Positions 1 through 13,416 are shown, counted from the stretch's first letter. The stretch is 64,000 nt of DNA from Hanleya hanleyi (GCA_036873755.1 JAVTVY010016167.1:1-64000); one strand, 5' to 3'. Numbers and translations: made by a program. Notes: generated by a model from the sequence alone, not told the origin.

Positions 1-747
1 ATTTCGCCTCGTTTCGTCAGATTTTCTCACTGATGGAGACGTCCTTGGTAGTTTACGTAAGTATAGTCATCAAGTCTAATTTTTACTCGTTTGTACAAGC
101 ATAATAAAAGCCGCTTTGTCAACAAATTGGGCAATCAAAGCTCGTCGTTGTTGTTGCTATAAAACATTTGTTTAGTTATAGTAGAGACTTGCGTGTCATC
201 GACTCAGCGATAAACGATTTTTTTTGCAGAAGAAATACATGGTATAATAACTAGATAATTAAAAAAATAAATAGCTATTAGTGCAAAAACTACTTCCTCA
301 GTATTTATGAGAAGTTAGAAGACATATGGCACATTAATTTCCTGTTCAGTGTGTCTTTTCACAATAAAATTATGAAACACTACCAGCCGTCCCAACTGTC
401 AGAGGCGGGTTGGGTTCTTGTTTATCACATTATAATCATACAGCTACATTAACAGCTACATGGTAGTCGGGTTAACTAATAATCCGATTATTTCTCACAG
501 TACTTGATCAAACAAACTGGCCCCTGCTGATTGTTTTCAGTAGAGTGTGGTTAATCAGGCTCAACTGCCGGCCACCCACCATGCTTTATAACAACAACAA
601 CGACGAGCTTTGATTGCCCAATTTGTTGACAAAGCGGCTTTTATTATGCTTGTACAAACGAGTAAAAATTAGACTTGATGACTATACTTACATAAACTAC
701 CAAGGACGTCTCCATCAGTGAGAAAATCTGACGAAACGAGGCGAAAT
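1..747. mobile_element. Foldback (inverted-repeat) element at left window edge
   Basis: Bases 1-166 are matched in reverse complement by 581-747 with only a few mismatches, giving ~166-bp arms around a ~415-bp unique middle. Base 1 pairs with base 747, so the arm may continue left of the window and the true left end is unknown. No ORF of note lies inside. This is the form of a foldback or long-TIR non-autonomous DNA element. The superfamily cannot be assigned because the left terminus and target duplication are not visible. Confidence 0.85.
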
Positions 748-3700
748 ACAATACCCGCCTTCCCTCCTGCACATGTTTAGCAGACAACCGGAACAGACCA
801 AAGTGCCGTGAGCGCTAGCGCCACCTTGCGGCCGAAACCGGCATTACGAATAGCGCAAAAGGCGGATTGTTACAGGAGTAATAATGATTAATTAGCCTGA
901 CCTGTATATCTAAATATCTAATATTTAGCTAATTATTATGCTCAGAACAACGTATCTCTGGCATCCCCTGTATGCCTATCTGTGACATGCTGAATGCCAC
1001 GACGTCAAGTTTTGCCACAATCAATGAATCACTTTCCACGTGTATCAATATTTATCTTTCGATCTGGATAGCAAGGACAATGCGTTCTGCGGAACTTGGA
1101 CAACGGATTATCCTGGTATCCTATACTCAAGAATGCCAAAATCCAGGATATCGGATATCCAGCATAATCATCATATCAATTCTGCACTATATTTTCAGAT
1201 GATTATCCTGGAAGTGAATATCCAGCATTATCCATCACAATATATGAGGCTAAGGGAACTTGTATTATGGTGTAATTTAAAATAACGAGAGAAACCAAAG
1301 TATAATTGTGAAACCTGTATTCCATCAATAAATTGATTTTGAGTAAGGTATACAATAACATGCACAGCGGCAATGCACAAAACTCACAATGACAGATTTT
1401 ACTTTTCAATTGTGAATGTTACAAACCACTGAGAATCGCAGAAATTTTTCTACATAAATGCCGCCACAAAAATATTTCTTGTATACCGATGCAGCCCTAA
1501 CGGTGATGAGAACTGGCCCCGGTAAAAATCCTGTTGCATCGAACCAACATTTAACACAATACGTTGTTGAGGTGAAGTTATTTTCGCTATGTCATTTGCC
1601 TTGGCATTGCTAATTGAGGGGACTGCAAGTGCGGAGGATTTGAAAATGCTGGAATGGCGAGGCTGCTGTCCATACTGACACAGAGGCTCTGCAACAAATG
1701 AAAGGAATAAAGTTAATGAGTTTGTCAGCCATCTAAGGACAGAAATGGCAAACTAAATGGAAAACTAAAATATTGGCCTGAGTGTGCGGGGAGGGGGGGG
1801 GGGAGGGTTAGGGTGCATGAATTAGACAAGAGTGTATGCCACTGTATGTGGCAAGGGGAAGAATATTCCAGAGGGAAGTGGCTACATCACAATACCATTG
1901 TTTGTCAACAAGATTATCTTTTTAAAATTTTGCTCTTTGAGGCCCATGTAGTAACGATTATGTATACCCCCCCCCCCCCCATGGCACCCAAACAGTTCAA
2001 GGTATCAACATCCTATCTACAGTTTAGAGTAGTTCATGCTCAAAATAATGCCCACTCACGTTAAGAATGCAGTTTCATTCTATTACGCATGTTTTGTAGA
2101 GTTGATAGCCCACTTTCACCCTCTCAGCCAGATCTGGTACAACTGCAACAGATTGAGCCAATAAAGTTTTTCATTTGCTGCATTTATTAGAGGTCTTGAG
2201 ATCAATTGTAATATTATTAATTTGTCTGCAAGAGCACATGCAAGCAACCTAGCTGGAGTCACACGATTTAGCAGACTTATTCCATTTCCTATTGATGTTG
2301 AAATAACCAGCTAGTATAACTTTGGTAAATTTACTTGTTTTTTTTTCATTACAAATTTAAAATACAATCATATACGGAGACTTCAATAAAATCAGACTCC
2401 AATGCATATCCTGACTAACACGCTGCATCTGGATCATGCCTCTTTAGCTATGGTAGCAGTATAGAGATCTGCTTTATGGAGATCTTTGAAGCAGCATGGA
2501 ACCAGACAGCCTCCATCCACCCTATAAAACACTGAGAACAGCACACAAGACACAGACAGGACGCTTACATGGTGCAATAAAGACAAGTGATATTACAGTG
2601 CTAGACATCACATTATCAAGTTTCTGTTGCTTCTCAGCCAAATGCATTGAAGCAACAGGAACCTGTACCCACCCAACCATGCACCGCTACAAGAAGTAAA
2701 ATATTTTCACAATCAGCCCCCTCAATTAGGATAAATGCTGCAGCAAAATATTCCCCATTTAACAGTTACTGAGTTACATAATGTTAAAAACTGATGAGGC
2801 AAAGTTACCTTTGTTTCGACATTAGCTTCAGCTTTGCTGTTTCCAGTGGCTAACTGATCATGAGGGGACTGCATAACTGAATAAAATGAAAGAAATTTTC
2901 ATAAGAATGCAGAAAAATACTTTATAATGAAATCAAAAGATAGCTAGAATGCTGTACAAGGAACAAAAGAGTGTCTGATAATGAAATATAAAATATGAAA
3001 TATAAAAAGCCATATATATATGCTATATGCACATATTTAAGTATTTGAAATGAGGAGGGGGGAGGGTAGATTAACAAGCTAAATCCTACTGATTTTGTGA
3101 TATTTACAACGTAGGGTTTAGCCGTCGAATCGGAAATTCCTGTCGCAAAAATTCTACCGCTGACGTCCTGGATCAGGTCAGGCAGATATCTACATCTCGA
3201 GTCAATGTGGCCTACCGTAAAATTTTCGCTCGTATGGATATAATGCCTATTCATAAACTTTCCTAGATATTTACTTCTCCGTCCAGCTGCTTTCATTCCA
3301 TAAATGATGACAAAAGAGACAAACAATATAGAGCTTGATCTTTCAAAAACATAATAGTTACGGGCTTGGGATCGATTCTCGTACAGATCAAATCTCGTAC
3401 ACCTCGCACGTGCGCGCGTTCAAAGCACGTGGTGACTTTCTATGTGGATTGCTTATGTGCGGGGATGAAGTTTAATTTGTCTGTCAAAATTTCTACTTCT
3501 TGGTATGTTTGGAAGTATTATTTTTTTGTAAATTGTTTTCTGGGGCATACTTACTTGTGGTTTCCATCACGTGGGGAGTCCATTTTATCGCCAACCAATA
3601 TATGTAACCTGACTGATGATCATGATATTCATTCTACGAAAGCCAGACGACAATCCCATTTCGACAGCTGTGTTTATGTCATGTGACACGGGGCGCAGTC

Positions 3701-5117
3701 ATTGTTTTTCTTCGACTGCCCCTCTCCATCTGCGAACGAATGTTCACAATCAAATGGGGGAAAACTCACTTTTCCAATAAATCAGGGCCATGTTCCAGTT
3801 GAATTTTACGTCATGAAATAGCATAAAAATATATCAATCTATATATTTCTGAAACGAGTATTTCTTCAGGATTCCAAATATATTATCAAAATTAAAATCG
3901 GATCATTATTGGATACGCTATCAGTTATTGACGGCCGCGGAGTTATAATTCCGATGATTACCGATGATTTTCCGGAGATAAAATAATCTCGTTTTTCATT
4001 CAACTAACAACATTCGCTGTTCAGCCTTTGATTGCGGAAAAGTCAGATTGATAAATTGTCTCTTTAGTATATTATTTCTTCTAAAAATACTCAAATAAAC
4101 TATTTAGGTGCTTGGACGATGACATTTACAACAATTCAGCATAAAATTGCGACTTTCGTCTGCTGTACGGGAATTGCTCTCTCTCGTGGGTTACAAGTAC
4201 CGAAAAAGTCGAGTTAGTAACTGCTCCCGCACGTGCGGGGAAAGGTCACGTAACCCGCGAAACTCCTCCAAGGAAAGGGTCTTGATCCCAGCACTAACCA
4301 GGTCAGTTTTTGTGTCTTTCAAGAAATTACTTTTATATAAAATTGAAATAAACCGTGAAAAGTGTACGAGAAATGATCCCTAGGCCGTAACCATCTTAGA
4401 ATTTATACATATCCATGGTGGCAAGAGTCCGATTGAAAATGTAGGGATTTCGGACAAGAAAGACGGAAACGGCTCTATAATTTATAGCTTTCACATTGTC
4501 TGCATTTGATTGTAAAATTTCAACTGCTAGTATCACGCATAATAGAAGGAAAATACAGAAAAATGTAAATGGAAGGATTCCGGTTTTTTCACTTGTGTCA
4601 TCCTGAATTTAGATGGTGTTATGCGCATCTGTTCTAAAGCCGGCTACTGATTTCGTTTTTGAAAGATCAAGCTGGATAATTCATTTATTTTACCGTTGAG
4701 GGACCTGCACAGAGTAAATAAATCACCAGGAAAGTTGATAAATATGTATTCTATCCATACGATTGCAAAACAGTGGGTCACACTGAATCTTTGAAGCAGA
4801 AATCTGCCCGACCTGGATTACCGGGGGAGGGGGGAAGAGTCGGAAGCACTTCTCAAAATGGGGATGAATCAAATATCATCCCAAATTTGCAGCATAGACG
4901 CTACGTTAATTGTTCATATTATTTTTTTTTATATAATTTGTGCTGACGTAAGTTTTTTACATTAAAATGCTTTGTCCATGACCATATATACCGGTGCATG
5001 TAAATTGTAATTGTCATGAGATTTTTAAGTCCATCAGAGACCAGAAAACATAGGCCTAACCACCTGTGGGGCTGTGCGTCAAATAATATAATATCAAGAC
5101 CAATTATCACTCAAAAC
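748..5117. other. No recognisable gene; low-complexity patches
   Basis: Short open frames here (for example at 972-1285, 2922-3326 and 3366-3686) have no recognisable domain or coding-like composition. Seen: TATCC(A/T)GG-type words recur in both orientations at about 1100-1235; a G-run near 1790-1805; a C-run at 1969-1980; and an inverted pair GGGTTAC/GTAACCC around a CCCGCACGTGCGGG palindrome near 4188-4256. I see no RNA gene. Confidence 0.5.
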
Positions 5118-5408
5118 TCACGTTTTATACTCCCCAAGGCAACGCAAAATCCTTCGCAAGTACCGTTGTTGTTGTTGTTGTTGCTGCTGCTGTTGTCTCA
5201 GTGTGGCAGCTTCGAATTCGTCCATGCAGTGCTGTCTCATTCGAAGTACAACTGATTTAGCTGTGAACGTATCTGTTCGTTCTCTCTCTTCGACGAGCAT
5301 AGTCGTGACAGATATTTGCGTTAACATCCAATTCACAACTTCACAAAAAGTGACAAGTGTCATTTCTGATCGGTCCTCTGCAAATTCCTCCAACCTGTGC
5401 AGACGTCA
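5118..5408 (-). CDS. Possible 3' coding exon with a polyglutamine run (weak)
   Basis: On the minus strand a frame is open from an in-frame stop just upstream of about 5408 down to a stop at 5118. The product (~95 residues) is rich in E, R, D and T, followed by about ten glutamines from a CAA/CAG repeat and a basic tail. It has no ATG at its left end. A CTGCACAG|G acceptor-like sequence near 5400 would allow it to be a last exon. No domain is recognised. The Q run is simply the (TTG/CTG)n microsatellite at about 5163-5193 read on the minus strand, so the frame could be accidental. Confidence 0.2.
5163..5193. repeat. (TTG)n/(CTG)n microsatellite
   Basis: An uninterrupted run of GTT/GCT triplets. 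It encodes polyglutamine on the minus strand. Confidence 0.9.
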
Positions 5409-5672
5409 CAGTTGATGTGCGCGGGAACAATTCCACCAGCAGGGGTCGCCTAGGCTAATTCTCCAATATTCGGAGATGGAGGTATTCTCCTTTCTGAACA
5501 AGGGCGGTAGCTTTTCCTTCAAACTTTGCTACGCGACAATATATAAAACACTGACCAATATTGACATATGTCAAGGTTATGTGAAAGAGTAGATATGCGT
5601 TCATTTCCTCGCACATCTGTATGAAAGTGGATAATGTATGTACCAAAACGATTTGTAGCAATATCTGTATTT

Positions 5673-5703
5673 ATTGTTGTTGTTGTTGTTGTTGCTGTTG
5701 TTT
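5673..5703. repeat. (TTG)n microsatellite
   Basis: A run of about ten TTG triplets with one CTG interruption. Confidence 0.9.
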
Positions 5704-6785
5704 TTAGATTTTATAACAGTCTTGAAAAAATTGCAATAATTCACAATTGACTTTTGAAAGAGAACTTCATGTATGTATAGGCCCGCCATTGAGTGTCTTC
5801 TGGCTGTGTCCACAACAATGAAAAGAAAACTTTGTCAACTACACTATTTGTGCACCAGATAATTTGGACACATCAGACATTGCCATAATTGGTTGAGGTA
5901 AAAAAATAGTAGGCTATAGGCTACAGTCTATAGGCTCGATTAAATTTGATTAATGTTTTTTTTTCTTGTAAACTGAAACCATAGTACCTCCCACCCCGCT
6001 CCCAGTTACCTTCTATTTAAAAGCATATATACACAGGGAAAATATCCAATATTAATCAATTAATTTTTCAATTTGAATATGCAATATTTTTCTCCCAATT
6101 TCTATTAATCCAACTGTTACCCCTCAGCCAATTCTGGCCCAGAGTTATTGTCATCATCATGTACGTCCGTCCGTACACAGGAGCAAAACCGTGTTGGAAA
6201 CTTATTTACCTAACTGCGGTCTAGAAGCCTATCGAAATTGAGTTGCCTCGACCCGTGTTTTACAGACGTAATCGGAACTTAATTTCATGATATATTTGTT
6301 TAGTATAGCCGCCAAATTTTGAAAGCTTATTTATCTACTTGTAGTTTAGATGCCTATAAAAATTAGTTTCATCGACCCTTATCATATTCAGGTTTGTCAC
6401 ATTTTGTGCATAATGTGTATGATCTCAGGATATTTTCTTGTTAAATAAAACCAACATGTTACTACGACTTCCCAAATTCACACCACACAGGGATCTCGAA
6501 CCCTCGGGGGGAAAGCCGAGGGGTTTGAGGTTTTAATTTTTGTATAAAGGTACAATTGTCTTCAAATGAAGTGTGCATGTACAGCAACTGGCTGGATACC
6601 TTTGGGTTTTGATTTACAGTTAACCAGCCTACTCATGATCATTAAATCCTGAATTATTTAACATTGTGCCATTATGTCAATTTTATTCAGAAGATTCTCT
6701 GTTAAATTTGTTTTCAGAGGGGTGACCATGAAATACAATAATACATGTACAGTACACAGAACATTATGATTCTCTAACATATCCC
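5704..6785. other. No gene; weak tandem pair and a hairpin
   Basis: A diverged direct repeat is visible: 6198-6253 (GAAACTTATTTACC...CTCGACCC) resembles 6318-6380 (GAAAGCTTATTTATC...ATCGACCC), about 122 bp apart. A GC-rich hairpin (AACCCTCGG ... CCGAGGGGTT) sits near 6499-6526. Nothing coding is recognised. Confidence 0.45.
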
Positions 6786-7283
6786 TTAAAGGTGAAATGC
6801 AAAGGTTTTCAAATGCTCAGTTTTACATTTAATAAAGGTTGAATAATGATAGAAATATCAGTATATCTAATTCATTTGGATTAATTTGAATAATCGTGTC
6901 TGCTAGAACCTTTTTAAACGTTGGTACCCCTAGCCCAGCTGAATTCAGATTTGCAAAACGTCATCACTTATCTTTCCTTGATTGTGACGTCATTTCAGAC
7001 CAGCCGCCATGAGGCTGAACGTTACAAGTATTGACGACCGGCCAGGTGGTCTGATGTGACGTCACAAACCAGGGTCAAACAAGGGTAGATAAGCGATGCT
7101 AATTTCATTTCTGGAATCAGCCGGGCTTGAGATACCAGCTTCGAAGCACTTTTCAAAAGCTACCAGGAGACAAAATACTTCACATAAAGTCAAATGAGGT
7201 AGTTAGGCTGATGTTTCAATCATCAAATGGCCCATGAAAAAAAAAAAAAGGAAAATATGAAAACCTATGCATTTCACCTTTAA
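6786..7283. mobile_element. TTAA-flanked MITE (490 bp)
   Basis: TTAA at 6786-6789 and 7280-7283 flanks a 490-bp segment. Its ends are inverted copies of AGGTGAAATGCAAAGGTTTTC with 20 of 21 matching. Further inverted pairs lie inside (GCCCAGCTGAATTCAGA against TCTGGAATCAGCCGGGC; GACGTCA-containing segments around 7000). It has no ORF. TTAA duplications are typical of piggyBac- and Kolobok-type transposases acting on non-autonomous elements. Confidence 0.85.
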
Positions 7284-7389
7284 TATGGTAGGGCTGAAAT
7301 TCAAGCATCAAGGCTGGACATCCGAAGTCTATAAATTCTGTGCCGGAAGTCTATATACATTACCATATTACAAGGTCACTCGAATTGAG

Positions 7390-7800
7390 GGTTGGGTGAT
7401 TGCCTTTAACTGCCCATTAATATTATACCTTGCATAAACCCCACTAGTTTCAGTACATTGCAATTTTAGAGGAAGATTAATAGCATTAAAAAGCCATTAA
7501 CCTTTCTCACTGACCCCATTAATAATTTTAATGGCAAATGCAGGCCATTAATTTCAGCTTCATGCAAATGTTAATGGCATCTATAGACCATTAAAATTTG
7601 AGTCCCTGATATCCAGCGTAATTTAATGGCAATTTGTTGCAGTGTGCCATTAAGTTGAATTTTTAATGGTGTTTTAATGGGACAATATTTCGCCCATTAA
7701 AAATATTGGAACAAAAATTAATGGGGGAATTTAATGGATATTCGCATATTAATGGCATTCTAATGGCATTTTAATGACTTTTTAATTGACATTCTGTGCA
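7390..7800. repeat. TTAATGGC-rich self-similar segment
   Basis: The words TTAATGG and CCATTAA recur many times in both orientations over ~400 bp. Clear terminal repeats could not be found. The right end reads ...CATTCTGTGCAGTAG. The style is the same as the internal motif iteration in the TA-flanked MITEs at 33356, 45921 and 58835. Confidence 0.6.
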
Positions 7801-8489
7801 GTAGTGCCGGTTGTTTTTAGACTGATCTGTTGGAAATATTTGAGCAATATTATGCACTAAAACCTAAATCGATTTTACCCTACGGTCAGTGATCCAGTGC
7901 TATTTATAGGGGAAAAGTAGTGCGGTTGTGGACGTAGCATGGATATTATTTTTAGATTCATTGAAGGATCAACCGAAAAATGCAGTGCTAATCAGCCAAT
8001 CAAATTGCCAGTATTACGAGCAATACGGGAGAAAGTTAATTATTGATTTTCAAACAAAGTTCAGGAACCCTGAACAAACCACTGGGCGTTTATTTAAAGA
8101 TTCCTGTTTACATTTTCACCTACAACGACAGGGGATGTTGTAAGTACATGGTACGCATATTATACAAATAATGCCAATATCTATCAAAATAGTAAGATCA
8201 GTCATACTATACATTGCCGCTTACTAACAGATGAATCAGATGAAACATAGAGTATAGAATGCTTGAGGAAATTAACTGCCAGAGCTTGCCAGAGGCCTCC
8301 ATTTCAGGGTAAAACCGCCATGAAGTATTGTTAAAAGCAATGGTTTTTTTCTAAATTCATAATCTTCAAGATATAAGCTTTAACGGGCGCCCACCTTGGT
8401 TTCATGTCACAAGACTTGCAATTGCATATGCAAGTTTTTACAGCCAAGACCAAATGACCCAGCAGATCTGTCTGAACATCTTGTCCGAG
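7801..8489. other. No recognisable gene
   Basis: A 71-codon open frame at 7928-8143 is followed by a GTAAGT donor-like sequence at 8140, but nothing in it is recognised. The remainder has no clear feature. Confidence 0.4.
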
Positions 8490-9290
8490 AATTACATCAG
8501 TATAAAGCAGATATTATATCGAGGCATATTCCACTCTTCTGTCCAACGTTGAAAGTTTTCTCAAATAATTTTCACAGAATAAGTGAACAATTGTTTCTGT
8601 GCTATTTATGCAGAATGTGCATTTAACCGAGTCGATTTTCCCCCGTTTCTTAAGTCATAAATTTGTTGTCAATATTCTATGGCTTATTGAAAATGAAAAT
8701 ATTACTTTCAAAATTATGCTCCATATGTTTTTATAGATCTCTCTCCAGTTATATGTGGCTCCTAGAGCAATTTTGTCCAAATCATTTTGCCATTTAATTA
8801 GTGTATTCTCGGGTTTGATTTTTTTTACTTTTTAACATAAACTTGTAAATAAATTTTGAACTTTCCTGATTCAGCAGTTATGTTTGGTTACCTATATTTG
8901 TAAATGTTTTGTCTTAATAATACATTTTTTCTGAGGTTTAATATTCGCGATAAGAGCGAAAGACATTAGAAAATTCGTTATGTTGGCTTTATATTTTCTT
9001 TTAAAGGACTTATAGAACAGAAATATACCGTCATTATCGCGTAAATGGTTCACAGTTTGCATGGTACGTTTTGACCATTCTGTACCTCTCGCCACTCAGT
9101 ATAGTGCGCAAAGTCCAGAGTCAAACAGATTGATATATCCTTTCCAGCGAACTTGCCAGTGATTACATCTTTCCAAAATGCATTTAGTAATCTCGGCATT
9201 AATTCTCTAAGACCCAGTGAACCTAAAACCCAAATAGGTCTACCTGTGACAAGGGAAATTTTCTCCAACAATTTGGAATAAAGTTATAAA
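8490..9290 (-). pseudogene. L1/Tx1-type LINE relic, C-terminal part of the RT ORF
   Basis: Read on the minus strand from about 9290 down to about 8490, frames joined by frameshifts and stops show the order typical of the C-terminal end of L1/Tx1-like ORF2 proteins. First comes a NAFWKDV segment (~9170). Then a KWQNDLDKIA..WREIYKNIW block (~8800-8730), then SHRILTTN (~8670), and finally a CTFC...ETIVHLFCE zinc-knuckle-like block (~8600-8560). At least one stop interrupts the ISHRILTTNL stretch and a frameshift follows VYVKK. The RT catalytic part is not visible. This is a dead copy; clade assignment is from motif memory and only alignment would fix it. Confidence 0.72.
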
Positions 9291-9765
9291 AATGTGCAAT
9301 AATAATTGTCTTTATCCACTTTACTTTAAGGTATGCGAAAAGGTGGGGATATGGGTTAGATCTAGCCCTCCTTCCTCCTTGTCGCAAACCATCGTCAGTC
9401 GTTTGATTTTGAATAAAACCAAAACAATACAAAATAGTCTACTTGTCAATGGTGATATTGTCAATACAAATGGGGGCAGCCAGAAACATATGAATACACC
9501 TATATGGAGGCTTGTCCATCACGGGGAACGAGTACATATCGTTGTTACGAGATTCGTCATCATTCTGCGTTTACAATGCGAATTTTTGAATATATTAAAC
9601 AAGGTTATCCGAAATAAAATTCAAATTCACATGCATATTCCATATAACGCACCTGTTATGAGAAGGCAATGGTCAATGTCGTCTTTCCACCTGTGACATG
9701 TTTGGATTTGAAGAAATGATATTTCCTATGGCGTATAGCCCGCCACTAAGCATGTTACATCATTT
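9291..9765. other. No recognisable gene
   Basis: A 134-codon open frame at 9292-9696 (+) has no domain or coding-like composition. It may overlap the upstream remains of the LINE relic. Confidence 0.35.
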
Positions 9766-9796
9766 CATATGTATACAATAATATTGTATACATATG
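9766..9796. repeat. Perfect 14-bp-arm palindrome
   Basis: CATATGTATACAAT is followed, after 3 bases, by its exact reverse complement. An AT-rich cruciform-prone site of unknown role. Confidence 0.9.
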
Positions 9797-12459
9797 GACT
9801 GATTTTTGAGCGAGAAAGAATAAATTGGTCGTCAGCGGGATTCGAACCGACGACCCAGACTAAACGCGAAGATGAGTAGGCATGATAATTCATAATACAT
9901 GTAGATAACGTCTTCCCCTTGATTGTTTAATGTAAAGACTAGAATGATGAGCAGTCTTTTGTGAATATAGGTCGGATTACAAATCATCTTGGCTGGCACA
10001 TTTTGCTTGGGCGAGGTTTTGTATTTCATTACTCAAGATGTCATATATAGCATACTTATTTGATGTACCAGATGTGATCATTGGTAGTGTCACTTATGAT
10101 ATATTTGAATCGTGATATATTTTCTTTCTAAGGATGGGTGTATAAGCGCGAACCTCGATCGATGAATGCCACGTGTGTGTCTTGGTAGGGTAATGTGGCG
10201 AACAAATGTCCTTGTATACTTGGAGAAAGTTCACTGTGCTAGGCTAATCTATATTAATTAAGAGTCGTTCAAGGCTGGGTACCTTCGTCCATGCGTCCGA
10301 GGCTTCCTGTGTGCCATAGGGTCCTGGCCATTGGGTAGTGATTTTGTTGGGAAGCAGGGAAGGTGACTGTGGGGGATAAACATGTACAGCGGGCGATAAT
10401 GTGCTGGTAAATCAAGGTCGAGAAAACAATGATCCTAATTAGATTGGAAGAAACTTAACTTGATCAACAATTTTACCTGTATATTTACCTGTATCAAAAT
10501 TCGATACTCAGGGTATCATGTTACACATATATATGCAAAACCCGTGAAATATCAGAGAGGACTGAAGACCAATTCCATCACAGGAAAAGTGACGATGGCC
10601 ATTTGTGTACACAGGTACTTATGAAATGGATGTAGGGTAGCGCCTGAGACGAAATTAGTAAACATTTGAAGCATCTAATGTGTGCTGGTTTTAAGAATTA
10701 AGATCTGACGATAATTCAGCAGATTGCGCGGCTTGTGTACCTGTTCTTTATGGCGATGAACACTCCTCAACATGGCGCTTCTTCAGAATAAATGCCTCGA
10801 GTTAGGGACTCTCCTCCGCTTTAACTCAAGGTTTATGCCAAAGACAGGTCCATATTTCTACCTCGCATCAAGGCGCCAGGCTGACAGGTGTGCAGTAACA
10901 TAGGAAGACACCTCGCCAACCTGGCGTTTGATTCGCCTGAGCCGACCATAATATTCTCTTCAAAGCAATATGAAGAATTCTCGGGATTGGTTGACACTCG
11001 CGTTACTGCAAGCCGCTTAGACCCTTCGAGCGACATATTCACATGGATAGAATTTTAATTAGATTGCACGGCAAAACTGAAATAATCCATATGCTCATAT
11101 GACAATTCATCACGATGGGGGATAAGATACTATACACGAATGGAACCAACGCATAGCGAAGATTCACCAATTATGAGACGTTATTCCAGTCCTTAGCGTG
11201 ATACTCTCCAACAAAGTTTCTCGCTGAGTCATGTTGTCAATATGCTAAATTCTTAGCTGAATTATTAATCAAAATTATATGGGTAACCACCTCACTTGGA
11301 CCTATCAAGCAATGAAAACTCCCACTATCGAGAAGGTTCGGATAGGGTGTCTGTTTGTTCTTTGGAATGAGAAATGCCTTGACATATGTTGTAGTAACTA
11401 TATACATGGCCTATGATTCCATATATGTAACAATTACACTTCATTATAAACAGATATCGTGATAGAACAAGTGCATGAACGTCTAAATAACTATACCCGG
11501 CGAAGGATCGGCGGCTGTGTACACATGCGGCTTACCATTCTGACATTTAAAAAATCGCGTTGCTCAATATCCCGTAGTCATCGAAATTTATATTGCTTTA
11601 TTTAGTGATTGATTTATTTCCATCAATAATTATGCCAATGTGAATTCACTCGTCTTCGCGAATAGTTTATCGCACGTTATAATTATCAACACCTGCACAT
11701 TTATGTCTGGAAGATGACTATGACAAATTGTTGCAATGCCTGCCATGATTCAATTTCGGGAATGAAAGTGATGGCGAACGCTTTCACACTACCTCGTTTG
11801 CCTTACCTCAGATGACTTTACCTCCGGTTGACGGTGGAGATGAGAGAGGGGAGGCACCCCCAGTGACAGAGGTGTAGGTTGTGCTGAATATAGTGGGACT
11901 ACAGACAGTGAAAATATAATAAAATGCCTTTGCCCCCCCCCCCCCAAATTGATATATCATGCCAAACCGTTCAATGATTAGGAGGTGACTAAAAATCGAA
12001 AGATAGCCAAGCCTGGGGAGCTTAAAATTTTTGGAATTAATACTCATGGTATTAGTTAAGAAAGTTTCAAGGTATGACACCGTAATGTGCGCCTCTCACC
12101 ATTCTATGTTACCATGTACTTGCTGGATCCACTAAACAGATTGGAGTCAATTCAAGCTGTGTAGCAACGCCTTTTGTCATAAATTTCGCATTTTGTCAGA
12201 ATGTGATAAAACGCGTTAATATTGCAAACAATGTCAAGAGATTTGTCGTAACTGTTGCATTTTGTAACATTTGCCGAAAAACACGTTGACGCTGCAGGCA
12301 TACATCCTACAATGTCTTAACTTCGAAGAAAATGCGTTGAAATGGTACGTGTCGATGCCAAAAATGTCACAAAAGAATCGGCTACATCAAAACTGAATCA
12401 TCTAAGTATGCGAAATGTTAAAGGCCTTACACGAAGTCATCCGCATATGAGAGAATAAA
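9797..12459. other. No recognisable gene; diverged dispersed repeats
   Basis: ORFs up to 90 codons have no recognisable content. The segment at about 11600-11710 (TTTATTTCCATCAATAATTA... TCGCACGTTATAATTATCAACACC) resembles 15520-15660 and 32270-32420, so a diverged dispersed repeat family is present. A C-run lies at 11933-11945. Confidence 0.4.
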
Positions 12460-12867
12460 CTTAACTCACCTGGAGAATCTATGTCATCTACCTATAGGAT
12501 GATCGTTTAGAATATGGATTGGGGCACATTGGTCAATATCTGTTCGATAATCTGATATAGGATCAGGCCGAAGATGTTTGTAGCACCCGAGTCATCTGCG
12601 AATGCGAGAATGTCATCTAACTTCATTTAGGATCCACATTCCAGTGATTGACCAAGAAATTATTTCCAACACCTATGCCGACTGCTCAACAGACAATAAC
12701 TGTCTGAGAAGTTTGGAGGAACTTAGTCCCCTGAATATTCTGGGGATAACATGGATACTGGTATATTCATGCAACAATCACCTCAACTTGACTATGCAAT
12801 CTTTGGTGTAGTCATCTCATGTACATTTCTGTAAATGGCCTTGAAATCATTTGGGACTTCTATGTCA
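12460..12867. repeat. Degenerate short repeats (TCATCTGCGAATGCGAGAA-type)
   Basis: Phrases such as AATCATTTGG(A/G)A(A/C)TTC and (G)TCATCTGCGAATG(C) recur at about 12595, 12843, 13437, 13605 and 13735 with heavy divergence, on both sides of the MITE at 12868-13416. They look like an old tandem array split by that insertion. Confidence 0.45.
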
Positions 12868-13416
12868 TCAAGGACCGATTTCATGAAACCTCACTTTGAA
12901 AGTTCAAGTGCACTTGAAACCTCCCTTGACTTGAGTTTTTGCTTTTCATGAAAGTTCACTTGAACCTGAGATTGCACTTGAGTTCAAGTGTGGTCGGACC
13001 TCCAATGAAAACCACCACTGAAATAAAACTTACTTGGAATGACCAAAAAGAAGGGAGATGATGTCGAAATATGAGTTTTTTTCATGTGCCCATGAATCAT
13101 AATGCAGGTATGGACATTGTTCTTCATCTCATAGATCCAAAAATGGCACAGGCATATTTATTTGACACCTGAAATTCTACCGATTGGCTCCAGTGCATCG
13201 AGTATTTTGAGCATACACTTGATTCTGCGTGGTTAATTTTTATTACCAAACCACACAAAAGAGTTCCAAAAAGGTCTCTTCAAACATGACTTGACCAAGT
13301 GTGGCTAAAAACGTTTGGTGAAGCGATTCTTGGTAATTGTTTTAAGTGCACTTTATCAAGTGCGAAAATCGCCCTTGAAAAAGTCAAGTTAAGTGAGGTT
13401 CATGAAATCGGCCACT
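12868..13416. mobile_element. MITE with CCGATTTCATGAAACCTCACTT terminal inverted repeats
   Basis: The left end (12868-12896) and the reverse complement of the right end (13390-13416) share CCGATTTCATGAA(A)CCTCACTT. The inside iterates AAGTTCAAGTGCACTTGAA-type words in both orientations. No ORF. The element is ~545 bp. The target duplication is not clear. Confidence 0.75.

Noticed and set aside
9833..9861. tRNA-like box B (GGTTCGAATCC) on the minus strand near 9840
   Set aside because: The T-stem pairing is poor and no A box, anticodon arm or acceptor could be found at the right distance. It could be the last trace of a tRNA-derived SINE, but this is not supportable.
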